The translations under genes and the position numbers were made by a program. Positions 1-5,474 of a stretch of DNA of 5,474 nucleotides are shown piece after piece. This stretch comes from an uncultured bacterium. GTDB lineage: Bacteria > Cyanobacteriota > Vampirovibrionia > Gastranaerophilales > Gastranaerophilaceae. Numbering within the stretch: position 1 is the first letter of the stretch; every line of letters starts with the position of its first letter. The DNA lies in assembly GCA_902772945.1 (NCBI GenBank), contig CACYCU010000133.1, forward strand, positions 1-5,474, in the 5' to 3' direction. The notes beneath the pieces were generated by a model. It was not told the origin of the DNA and did not search any database. It worked only from the letters and a program-made list of their open reading frames with translations.

Positions 1-1054
1 AAAAAAAGCAATTCCTGAAATTTCCGGCATGGTAGGAACTTCAGATATAAAAGATATTGTAGATATTGTTGATAAAATAAGCAATAAAAAAGAATATGCA
101 GAAAAAGTTTCCGAAACTCCGGAATATATTTATCCGGAAAATATTGAGCGTCAACAAATAACTGTCGGTGCAAGCTCCTATATAAAAATAGCTGACGGAT
201 GTAATTATCATTGCGGTTATTGTATTATTCCTAATTTAAGAGGGGAATATCACTCAAGAACAATAGAAAATATATTAGAAGAAGCAAAAAACTTGGTGAA
301 AAAAGGTGTAACCGAAATCGTTTTGATAGCTCAAGATACTACAAGCTATGGTATAGATTTGTATGGACACAAAGCGCTGCCTGAGTTGTTAGAAAAATTA
401 AATGACATTAAAGGTTTAGGTTGGATAAGAATAATGTACGCTTATCCTACACAAATGACCGATGAATTGATTGATGCAATTGCAAAGTTGGATAAAGTTG
501 TAAAATATGTTGATATTCCGCTTCAGCACTATAATTCTCAAATTTTGGAAGCAATGAGAAGACCTGTCATGGATTATGATTTGCTTATAAATAAAATAAG
601 AAACAAAATCCCAAATGTTGCTATAAGGACGGCATTTATAGTTGGTTATCCCGGAGAAACCGAAGAACAGTTTGACGAATTGTATGAATTTGTCAAACGT
701 GCCAGATTCGAAAAAATGGGTGTTTTTGAATATTCAAGAGAAAAAAATACAGTTTCTTATTCTATGGAACATCAAGTTCCTTCAAAAATTAAAAAGCAAA
801 GACGTAAAAAATTGATGTCATTGCAGCAAAAAATTTCCAAAGAAATTAATGAAAGTTATGTTGGAAAAGTTTTGCCTTGCATTGTAGAAGGTTATACTGA
901 TGCTGGTTTGGTTATAATGCGTTCACAATACGATGCTCCTGAAATTGACGGAATGGTTTATGCAGAATCAAAAGGACAGGTAGTTCCCGGGGATATCGAA
1001 AAAGTCTTGATTGAACGTGCTGATGAATATGATTTGTATGGGGTTTTACAATAA
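1..1054 (+). CDS. rimO: Ribosomal protein uS12 methylthiotransferase RimO, 5'-truncated by window edge
   Basis: RimO is a cytoplasmic radical-SAM enzyme that adds a methylthio group to the beta-carbon of a conserved aspartate of ribosomal protein uS12. The frame is open from base 2, so the gene starts upstream. The ATG at 29 is internal, because the nine residues before it (KKAIPEISG) match the end of the family's N-terminal UPF0004 domain. Counting from Met at 29, the radical-SAM CxxxCxxC motif that binds the 4Fe-4S cluster is C58/C62/C65, followed by the typical IIPNLRGEYHSR. Further family blocks are YPTQMTDELIDAI, VDIPLQH, GYPGETEEQF and GVFEYSRE. A C-terminal TRAM domain covers about residues 270-341, and its DAPEIDGMVY stretch favours RimO over the related MiaB and MtaB. 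About 350 codons are visible of the usual 430-440, so most of the UPF0004 domain lies outside. The gene ends with TAA, with no clear terminator after it. Family assignment is secure. Confidence 0.95.
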   Translation, partial: KKAIPEISGMVGTSDIKDIVDIVDKISNKKEYAEKVSETPEYIYPENIERQQITVGASSYIKIADGCNYHCGYCIIPNLRGEYHSRTIENILEEAKNLVKKGVTEIVLIAQDTTSYGIDLYGHKALPELLEKLNDIKGLGWIRIMYAYPTQMTDELIDAIAKLDKVVKYVDIPLQHYNSQILEAMRRPVMDYDLLINKIRNKIPNVAIRTAFIVGYPGETEEQFDELYEFVKRARFEKMGVFEYSREKNTVSYSMEHQVPSKIKKQRRKKLMSLQQKISKEINESYVGKVLPCIVEGYTDAGLVIMRSQYDAPEIDGMVYAESKGQVVPGDIEKVLIERADEYDLYGVLQ

Positions 1055-1072
1055 ACATGCTTGTTGTATTAT
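1045..1072 (+). promoter_or_regulatory. Candidate sigma-70-type promoter for the flippase gene
   Basis: A -35-like TTTACA at 1045-1050 (one mismatch to TTGACA) is followed by a 16-bp spacer and a -10-like TATTAT at 1067-1072 (one mismatch to TATAAT). The -35 overlaps the last codons of rimO. Transcription would start near 1079, giving a leader of about 25 nt before the ATG at 1105. Chance matches are common in AT-rich DNA, so read-through from rimO remains equally possible. Confidence 0.4.
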
Positions 1073-1091
1073 AAAAATGAAATATTTTTTT

Positions 1092-1097
1092 AAAGGA
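1092..1097 (+). promoter_or_regulatory. Ribosome-binding site of the flippase gene
   Basis: AAAGGA lies 7 nt before the ATG at 1105. It is a purine-rich Shine-Dalgarno sequence at normal spacing and supports this start codon. Confidence 0.7.
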
Positions 1098-1104
1098 AAA
1101 GATA

Positions 1105-2559
1105 ATGGAATTTGTAGAAAACAGAGAAGTAGAACAAGAACAATTAAAAGCTATATTTAGGGATATGATAAAGTATTCTCCATCAAAGATTTGCGGAATG
1201 CTTGGAAATGCATTGATTGTACCGGTATATACAAGTATTCTTTCTCCGGAACAGTATGGTTTGTATTCATTATCTATAGCTGTCTTATCCTTCTTATGTA
1301 TAATTTTTTCTGATTGGGTGGGACTATCAGGCTTGAGATTTTTTAAACAACATCAAATGACTCAAGATATGCCAAAATATTTATCAACTTTGTGTACTAT
1401 ACTTTTGTCAAATTTATTTTTGATGTTTGTTTTATCATTTATATTTAGAGATTGGTTTTATCATCAGTTTAATATTCCGGTAAAATATTTCTTTGCAATT
1501 CTATTATTAATTATACCGGTTGCGATTAGGGCATTGCTTTTCCAGCTTTTGAGAGCTCAGCTAAAATCAATATCGTTTACTATTTCAACGATTGCAAATC
1601 AGCTTATGACAATTGCCTTATCAGTAATTTTTGTAAAATTCTGTCATATGGGAGCTATTGCATTGTTACTGGGCATGGCTGTTTCAATTACATTGACAGA
1701 CCTTTTGTTAATATATCAAAGTAATGTATTTAAGTGGTTTAAGTTCCAAAAAATAGAATGGGTTTCTGTTCTCCCTATATTTAAATACGGAGTTCCGATT
1801 GCGGCAACGTCATTGAGTGCATGGATTATAAACCAAAGTAACAAATTTATTATGAATAGTATTCACGGATTTTCTCAAGTAGGTTTGGTTGGCGTGGCGT
1901 ATAGCTTGACTTTACCGTTATTGATGACAATATTTTCAATAATAACAGTGGCAGCTATTCCTCGTATTATAAATATGTATGAAGAAAAAATTGATGTGAG
2001 ACCTATAATTTCAAGATTTACAGGCTATTTTGTATTAATAGCTTTGCCAATAATTACTGTAATGTCTTTGTATTCTGTTGATTTTGTGAGAATATTTTCG
2101 TCAAATGAAAAATTTTATGATGCGTTTGCTTTGATTCCATACTTTGCATTTGGAACATTTTTCATGGCAATTACTGATTACACAACTTTGCAATATCATT
2201 TGGCAAATAAGACATATATTGAGTTTATAATAAAACTTACATCAGGTATTGTCGGTGTAATTTTGAATATAATATTAATACCGAAAATGGGATTGATAGG
2301 TGTGGGTATTGCAACATTGAGTGCAAATTTCTTGTATTTCTTATTAAGTATAATCATAGTTTTGCCGGGATTAAGATTGATATATCCTACATTGACTATG
2401 AACAGGATTTTAATTTCTTTGCTTCCGACATTTGGCCTGTTCTGGTTCTACGAAAACTATGCAAGCATGCCTGCTTTATTTGAAATGCTCTCATTATTAG
2501 GTGTGTTCTATGCTGTTTATTACGCGCTGAAAAAAACAATAATGCAGCGTCATGAATAA
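1105..2559 (+). CDS. Wzx/MOP-type polysaccharide flippase (oligosaccharide flippase family membrane protein)
   Basis: This is a 484-residue integral inner-membrane protein whose length and hydrophobic pattern are typical of the MOP exporter superfamily (Wzx, RfbX and related polysaccharide flippases). These move lipid-linked sugar repeat units from the cytoplasmic to the outer leaflet. After a charged, probably cytoplasmic N-terminus (residues 1-28), 12-14 hydrophobic segments follow. Examples lie near residues 30-48, 54-72, 95-114, 128-147, 160-178, 183-204, 260-285, 305-324, 340-360, 375-393, 397-420, 433-449 and 458-476. Two stretches look family-typical: PVYTSILSPEQYGLYSLSIA near residues 40-59 and ILIPKMGLIGVGIATLSA near 390-407. 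The start is fixed by the ribosome-binding site at 1092-1097. The gene ends with tandem TAA codons (2557-2562). No glycosyltransferase, ligase or polymerase is visible beside it, so the substrate cannot be named. A MATE-type or lipid II flippase is possible, but the motifs favour Wzx-like. Confidence 0.82.
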   Translation: MEFVENREVEQEQLKAIFRDMIKYSPSKICGMLGNALIVPVYTSILSPEQYGLYSLSIAVLSFLCIIFSDWVGLSGLRFFKQHQMTQDMPKYLSTLCTILLSNLFLMFVLSFIFRDWFYHQFNIPVKYFFAILLLIIPVAIRALLFQLLRAQLKSISFTISTIANQLMTIALSVIFVKFCHMGAIALLLGMAVSITLTDLLLIYQSNVFKWFKFQKIEWVSVLPIFKYGVPIAATSLSAWIINQSNKFIMNSIHGFSQVGLVGVAYSLTLPLLMTIFSIITVAAIPRIINMYEEKIDVRPIISRFTGYFVLIALPIITVMSLYSVDFVRIFSSNEKFYDAFALIPYFAFGTFFMAITDYTTLQYHLANKTYIEFIIKLTSGIVGVILNIILIPKMGLIGVGIATLSANFLYFLLSIIIVLPGLRLIYPTLTMNRILISLLPTFGLFWFYENYASMPALFEMLSLLGVFYAVYYALKKTIMQRHE

Positions 2560-2563
2560 TAAA

Positions 2564-2580
2564 GTTTACATTTGTTTACA
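2564..2580. repeat. Tandem GTTTACA direct repeat, 10-bp phase
   Basis: GTTTACA occurs at 2564-2570 and again at 2574-2580, with TTT between the copies. The exact 10-bp period puts both copies on the same face of the helix, as in direct-repeat operators bound by response regulators. The regulator is unknown, and this may be chance in AT-rich sequence. Confidence 0.4.
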
Positions 2581-2605
2581 TAGTAGCAAGAAAAATTTTT
2601 CAGGG

Positions 2606-2654
2606 ATTTTTTATTTTTTGAATAAAATTTTATTAAGTTATCGTAATAAAAAAT
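2606..2654. repeat. AT-only inverted repeat enclosing a 14-bp palindrome
   Basis: ATTTTTTATT at 2606-2615 is the exact reverse complement of AATAAAAAAT at 2645-2654. Between the arms lies the perfect 14-bp palindrome AATAAAATTTTATT at 2621-2634. The stem has no G-C pairs, so it would be a weak terminator. It could instead be a binding site, or an UP-element-like or intrinsically curved tract upstream of the adhesin promoter. Confidence 0.4.
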
Positions 2655-2682
2655 AGAAAAACTTTTATGCTCTTGATAAAAT
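2654..2682 (+). promoter_or_regulatory. Candidate extended -10 promoter for the adhesin gene
   Basis: TAAAAT at 2677-2682 has one mismatch to TATAAT and is preceded by the extended -10 element TGn at 2674-2676. A -35-like TAGAAA sits at 2654-2659 with a 17-bp spacer and two mismatches to TTGACA. Transcription would start near 2689, leaving a leader of about 40 nt. The long A/T runs upstream could serve as an UP element. Confidence 0.42.
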
Positions 2683-2715
2683 TAATGTACTAGAAAATAA
2701 CTTAGGGAAAACTCG

Positions 2716-2722
2716 AAAGGAA
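2716..2722 (+). promoter_or_regulatory. Ribosome-binding site of the adhesin gene
   Basis: AAAGGAA lies 5 nt before the ATG at 2728. This ATG is the first one after the in-frame stop TAA at 2698-2700, and a signal peptide follows directly. All three observations agree on the start. Confidence 0.75.
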
Positions 2723-2727
2723 TAAAA

Positions 2728-2823
2728 ATGATCCAAGATAAAGCTGGAAAAAGAAAAGCAGTTGCTTCGGCATTAACATTTTGCTTTTTCTTACAACAAT
2801 CTTTGTGTTTGCAGGTTATGGCA
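2728..2823 (+). other. Signal peptide of the adhesin
   Basis: The N-terminus has a basic n-region (MIQDKAGKRK), a hydrophobic core (about residues 11-29, AVASALTFCFFLQQSLCLQ) and a plausible signal peptidase I site after VMA at residue 32. The cysteine at 27 is not in a proper lipobox, so a lipoprotein is unlikely. It predicts Sec-dependent export. Confidence 0.75.
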
Positions 2824-5474
2824 ACCAGTATCCCTGGTGCAACCGGCGGAAATGGTGTTTATAACGTAGCTCCATCTGCTCGTAACGGAGACATAGGTTA
2901 TAGAAAGTATAACAATTTCGATTTGAGCGATGGCGATATCTTAAATATGATATTTAACAACCCTCGTGACGGTGTTGATGTAAATACATTCTTGAACTTG
3001 GTTGATAAACAGGTAAATGTTCAAGGTATTATTAACGCCGTAAACAAAAACGGTACATTTAAAAATGATGCTCATGCAGTATTTATTTCACCAAACGGCA
3101 TGGTTGTCGGACCAAATGGTGTGATTAATGCAGGCTCATTAACAGTTTTAACTCCGGATACAGATTCCTATGAAAGATATAAAAAAGACGTAGAAGTACC
3201 TTCATTAACTGCAAAGTGGGCTGAAAGATTAGGCCAAGGTACAGGTACAGTCCGAATTGACGGACGTGTAGCAGCAAGAGATTTTGTTAATATTAATGCT
3301 GCAAATGTTGAAGTTGGTGAAAACGGTCTTGTAATGGCCGGTGTAAAAGATGATCCTTCATCATCTGTTGGTTTGACATCAAAGAGCATGGCTGATCAAT
3401 TATTTACTCAATTGGTAAATACAGATAATTTGAATACAGCAAATGCATTCAAAAATGATCAAGGAAGCATCACAATAACTTCATACGGTGCAAATGGCGG
3501 AACTTCTATAGCCGGAAATATGAAGAATTTTTCACAAGGTGATATAACAATAAACAACAGAGGTTCAAAAGGTATTGAGGTTACCGGTAAAACAAGCAAT
3601 GGAAACGGAAATACAAAATTATTGAACTCAAATGGAGCAATAGATGTTTCAGGAAGCATAACAAACCAAAATGGTGAATTGTTGCTTGATAATACTGGTT
3701 CAGGTATTTTAATTGAATCAACAGGCAGATTAACTAACAGTAACGGTATTACAAATATTAATAACACCGGTGCAAATGGAATTGTTTTTGAAAATGGCTC
3801 TCAAACATTAAATAGAAATGATGTAACAAATATTAAAAATACAGGTAGTAATGGTATTCACGTGAGAGGTCATGTTACTTCAAACGGAATAAATGTTGAT
3901 AACAGAGACTCTGATGTAATTATCGGATACGATAATAATAACAAAGATTATTTAACATCAACTAGCGATGTAAACATTGATGTTAAAAACGGTAATGTTT
4001 ATAACTCAGGTGTTGCTTCAAATCTGATTAAAGCAAACGGTAATTTGAATATTGATGTACAAAACGGTGCTATCGGCAAAGAAGTCGGTCCTTGTGAAGG
4101 TGGTGTTTGTACCGGTATTATCGGAGATTCAAGAGACTTGACTAAATCTGTTAATGTAAATATTGACGGTGTAGTAAAAGCTCTTAGTACAAAAGGTTCT
4201 AATAAATCTTTGATAAACATTGCAAGTTTAGATAATGATTTAAGAGTTGACCAAATAAAAGCTGATGGAAGAGTTATTTTATTAGCTGATTCTTCAAACA
4301 ACTTGCAAAGACTCTCTAATGGCGGATATAAAACAACAGGAGCTCAAGCTTATGATATAGTAAACAGCTCAAGAAATGAAAATAATCCGAATGTTGAAGG
4401 TACCGGCATTTCAATTATTGCAAGCGGCAACATTGGTGAAGATAATAAAGCATTAACATTTAGACAAAACGGTGTTAACACAGTGTTTTATGGTGATGAT
4501 GCAAGAAATTCACACGTTCCGACTCCAAACAACAAACTTTCTCAAGGTGTTGATATGTTAGCAATAGGTGATATCAACGTAAAAGGTATGGATGGCGAGA
4601 ACGGTCAAAAAGTCGATACTAATGTTTGTGCAATGATTTCAAGAACAGGTGATGTTAAAGCTGAATTCTCAGGTGATACATACATTGAAGAAACAACTGC
4701 AGCAAACAATATTGATATAACAACTCGTGGTAAGAATTTATATGTAAATAACTTAGGTCAAGCTCCTACTACATATAAAAACGGCAGAAATGATTATTAC
4801 GGTCCAAATAACAATATAATCCCTGAAAAAGCAAAATTAACAGCTTTGGATTTGGGCAGCTACTGGAGCGAAAGCGAAAGACCAAAATATGAACATGCCG
4901 CAGATTCTACGATTGTAGTTAAAAACGGAACACTTAGAGGTAAAGGTGAAGGCAGACCTGCTCACGAACAAGACTTGACTCTTGTTGCTGATAATGCTTA
5001 TGCAGGAGGCTATTACTTCAACATGGGTAAACACAGAGGACCTGACGGAAAATCAACTGTAGTTAAAGATCCGACTACTAACCCAATGAACACTCCTGGT
5101 GGTACTCCGGTTTCAATCAGAGGTAAAGCTGTTAGACCTGATGATGTTACAGCTATCGGCAAACCTGAAGATGATAGAAATTACTATTATGGCGGAAGCT
5201 CTCAAGGCGATGATCCTTATTATGATGGCGTAAACGATCCTTCTAAAAAAGGAACAGAGGAAGATGATGATAATCTAGTAGTTCCTGAAAAAGAAAAACC
5301 GGATATCGTTGTTCCTGTTGATGATGATACTGACAATGATACAGACGTAGATACAGATATTGATAATGATACTGATATCGATAATGATACAGATATAGAC
5401 ACTGATACAGATACAGATGTTGATACAGATATCGATACTGATACAGATACAGACATAGATACAGATATTGATAC
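2728..5474 (+). CDS. Giant secreted filamentous adhesin, FHA/LktA-like, 3'-truncated by window edge
   Basis: A single frame stays open for 915 codons from the ATG at 2728 to the window end. It encodes a large exported protein, probably a surface adhesin. In order: a signal peptide (residues 1-32); a domain resembling the two-partner-secretion (TPS) domain of filamentous haemagglutinins (about 41-145) with NGVYNVAPS, the SPNG motif at 121-124 and GVINAGSLTV; an Asn/Gly/Thr-rich beta-helix-like region (about 165-700) with NTGxNGI repeats at 272-387; a Tyr- and Gly-containing region (about 704-823) whose fold I do not recognise; an acidic Pro/Lys/Glu linker (about 845-864); and an alternating Asp-X tract from residue 865 onward. 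TPS domains normally guide export through a TpsB outer-membrane pore and seed beta-helix folding. No TpsB gene lies in the window. There is almost no cysteine in the mature part except C456, C461 and C634. No enzymatic motif was seen. The N-terminal architecture is fairly sure; an adhesive role is inferred from the family. Confidence 0.8.
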   Translation, partial: MIQDKAGKRKAVASALTFCFFLQQSLCLQVMATSIPGATGGNGVYNVAPSARNGDIGYRKYNNFDLSDGDILNMIFNNPRDGVDVNTFLNLVDKQVNVQGIINAVNKNGTFKNDAHAVFISPNGMVVGPNGVINAGSLTVLTPDTDSYERYKKDVEVPSLTAKWAERLGQGTGTVRIDGRVAARDFVNINAANVEVGENGLVMAGVKDDPSSSVGLTSKSMADQLFTQLVNTDNLNTANAFKNDQGSITITSYGANGGTSIAGNMKNFSQGDITINNRGSKGIEVTGKTSNGNGNTKLLNSNGAIDVSGSITNQNGELLLDNTGSGILIESTGRLTNSNGITNINNTGANGIVFENGSQTLNRNDVTNIKNTGSNGIHVRGHVTSNGINVDNRDSDVIIGYDNNNKDYLTSTSDVNIDVKNGNVYNSGVASNLIKANGNLNIDVQNGAIGKEVGPCEGGVCTGIIGDSRDLTKSVNVNIDGVVKALSTKGSNKSLINIASLDNDLRVDQIKADGRVILLADSSNNLQRLSNGGYKTTGAQAYDIVNSSRNENNPNVEGTGISIIASGNIGEDNKALTFRQNGVNTVFYGDDARNSHVPTPNNKLSQGVDMLAIGDINVKGMDGENGQKVDTNVCAMISRTGDVKAEFSGDTYIEETTAANNIDITTRGKNLYVNNLGQAPTTYKNGRNDYYGPNNNIIPEKAKLTALDLGSYWSESERPKYEHAADSTIVVKNGTLRGKGEGRPAHEQDLTLVADNAYAGGYYFNMGKHRGPDGKSTVVKDPTTNPMNTPGGTPVSIRGKAVRPDDVTAIGKPEDDRNYYYGGSSQGDDPYYDGVNDPSKKGTEEDDDNLVVPEKEKPDIVVPVDDDTDNDTDVDTDIDNDTDIDNDTDIDTDTDTDVDTDIDTDTDTDIDTDID
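2848..3162 (+). other. TPS/FHA-like secretion domain of the adhesin
   Basis: About residues 41-145 follow the layout of haemagglutinin-activity/TPS domains. They contain an early NGVYNVAPS strand, FDLSDGDIL, a VNVQGIINAV strand and an AVFISPNGMVVGPNGVINAG stretch. The SPNG at 121-124 stands where classical TpsA proteins carry NPNG or NPNL, and GVINAGSLTVLTPD is the usual closing strand. The domain is known to be recognised by a TpsB partner. The first position of the motif is Ser rather than Asn, which suggests a divergent subfamily. Confidence 0.68.
3541..3888 (+). repeat. Five degenerate 21-25-residue beta-helix repeats (NTGxNGI type)
   Basis: Within the adhesin, units can be aligned at 3541-3612, 3613-3675, 3676-3747, 3748-3822 and 3823-3888. 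Each starts with a short strand (TINN, KLLN, LLLDN, TNINN, TNIKN), then a Gly/Asn turn, a GI or AI followed by a second strand (IEVTG, IDVSG, ILIES, IVFEN, IHVRG), and ends in a polar turn. The last two share N-T-G-x-N-G-I. Unit length close to 20-25 residues fits one coil of a right-handed parallel beta-helix, as in FHA-like proteins. Confidence 0.6.
4837..5196 (+). other. Non-repetitive Tyr/Gly-containing region of the adhesin, fold not recognised
   Basis: About residues 704-823 break with the repetitive Asn/Gly pattern. The stretch contains LDLGSYWSESERPKYEH, a strand pair around STIVVKNGTLRG, AYAGGYYFNMG, VSIRGKAVRPDDVTAIG and ends at NYYYGG. It contains Trp, His and many Arg residues that are rare in the preceding beta-helix. 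It may be a cap or separate module between the filament and the acidic tract. No catalytic signature was recognised. Confidence 0.45.
5320..5474 (+). repeat. Alternating Asp-X repeat tract, continuing past the window end
   Basis: Residues 865-915 of the adhesin contain 27 aspartates in 51 positions. From residue 867 Asp occupies every second position, with Thr (13), Ile (6), Asn (3) or Val (2) between. At DNA level the units are 6 bp (GATACA, GATATT, GATAAT and variants), always in frame. Codons vary silently (GAT/GAC, ACA/ACT, ATT/ATC/ATA). Such tracts elsewhere act as extended, cation-binding stalks or linkers, as in Ser-Asp repeats of Gram-positive adhesins. The true length is unknown because the tract is cut by the window. 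Confidence 0.9.

Larger units (their letters stand above)
2560..2727. other. AT-rich intergenic region with repeats, palindromes and a candidate promoter
   Basis: This 168-bp gap separates the flippase from the adhesin and holds no credible ORF. In order it contains a tandem GTTTACA repeat, two perfect AT palindromes (2590-2601 and 2621-2634), a 10-bp AT inverted repeat (2606-2615 with 2645-2654) enclosing the second palindrome, a candidate promoter and a ribosome-binding site. No G+C-rich hairpin with a U-tract is seen, so termination of the flippase transcript is unexplained. The density of symmetric elements suggests a control region for the large downstream gene, but base composition alone yields many AT palindromes. 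Confidence 0.6.

Noticed and set aside
29..31. ATG at 29 as the start of rimO
   Set aside because: The frame is open upstream to the window edge, and the codons before it continue the family sequence. No ribosome-binding site precedes it.
2590..2620. Rho-independent terminator after the flippase
   Set aside because: The palindrome GAAAAATTTTTC has no room for a loop and almost no G-C pairs, although T-rich sequence follows. It is not a convincing hairpin terminator.
2788..2823. Lipoprotein signal at Cys27 of the adhesin
   Set aside because: The residues before the cysteine (QQSL) do not fit the lipobox, and a better signal peptidase I site follows at residue 32.
4093..4110. Metal-binding zinc-finger or redox CxxC motif
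   Set aside because: Spacing is CxxxxC with no second pair or nearby His, in an exported protein. A disulfide loop is more likely than a metal site.
3168..5034. Four further antisense open frames (3168-3389, 3459-3767, 3999-4301, 4837-5034)
   Set aside because: All lie inside the long + strand adhesin frame, lack recognisable protein families, and arise from its biased codon use.
5220..5456. Antisense open frame encoding a Ser/Val-rich repeat protein
   Set aside because: It is the mirror image of the Asp-X codons on the + strand: reverse complements of GAT/ACA units read as Ser-Val-Ser-Ile. It has no independent support.
5320..5474. RTX (GGxGxDxxx) calcium-binding repeats or a CRISPR array
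   Set aside because: The Gly-rich nonapeptide pattern is absent, since only Asp-X dipeptides occur. The DNA repeat has no spacers, so CRISPR is excluded.

Overview
The window is AT-rich DNA (roughly one third G+C by eye) with three genes, all on the + strand. From left to right they are the 3' part of rimO (1-1054, cut by the left edge), a complete multi-pass membrane protein of the Wzx/MOP flippase type (1105-2559), and the first 915 codons of a very large exported protein that is still open at the right edge (2728-5474). No tRNA, rRNA, CRISPR array, insertion sequence or integrase was seen.

The third gene dominates the window. It begins with a signal peptide, followed by a domain resembling the two-partner-secretion/filamentous haemagglutinin N-terminal domain. 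Then comes a long Asn/Gly/Thr-rich region of short beta-helix-like repeats, a Tyr/Gly-containing region without obvious repeats, and an almost perfectly alternating Asp-X tract that runs off the window. The best description is a giant filamentous surface adhesin, close in style to the 'LktA-family filamentous adhesin' proteins. The protein ends outside the window, so its C-terminus, its anchoring and any outer-membrane TpsB partner cannot be seen.

The organism is probably a diderm bacterium, because FHA-like exoproteins normally cross an outer membrane. The low G+C, the adenine-rich purine ribosome-binding sites and the adhesin style fit gut Gastranaerophilales ('Melainabacteria', non-photosynthetic relatives of Cyanobacteria). 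Fusobacteria or Elusimicrobiota are alternatives. This is a judgement from sequence style, not a database result.

The three genes are co-directional but do not look like one functional pathway: ribosomal protein modification, envelope polysaccharide or lipid-linked sugar export, and surface adhesion. The 50-bp gap after rimO holds a plausible sigma-70-type promoter and a good ribosome-binding site for the flippase. The 168-bp gap before the adhesin is extremely AT-rich. It holds a 10-bp-phased direct repeat, two perfect AT palindromes, a 10-bp AT inverted repeat and a candidate extended -10 promoter, so the adhesin is probably transcribed as a separate and possibly regulated unit.
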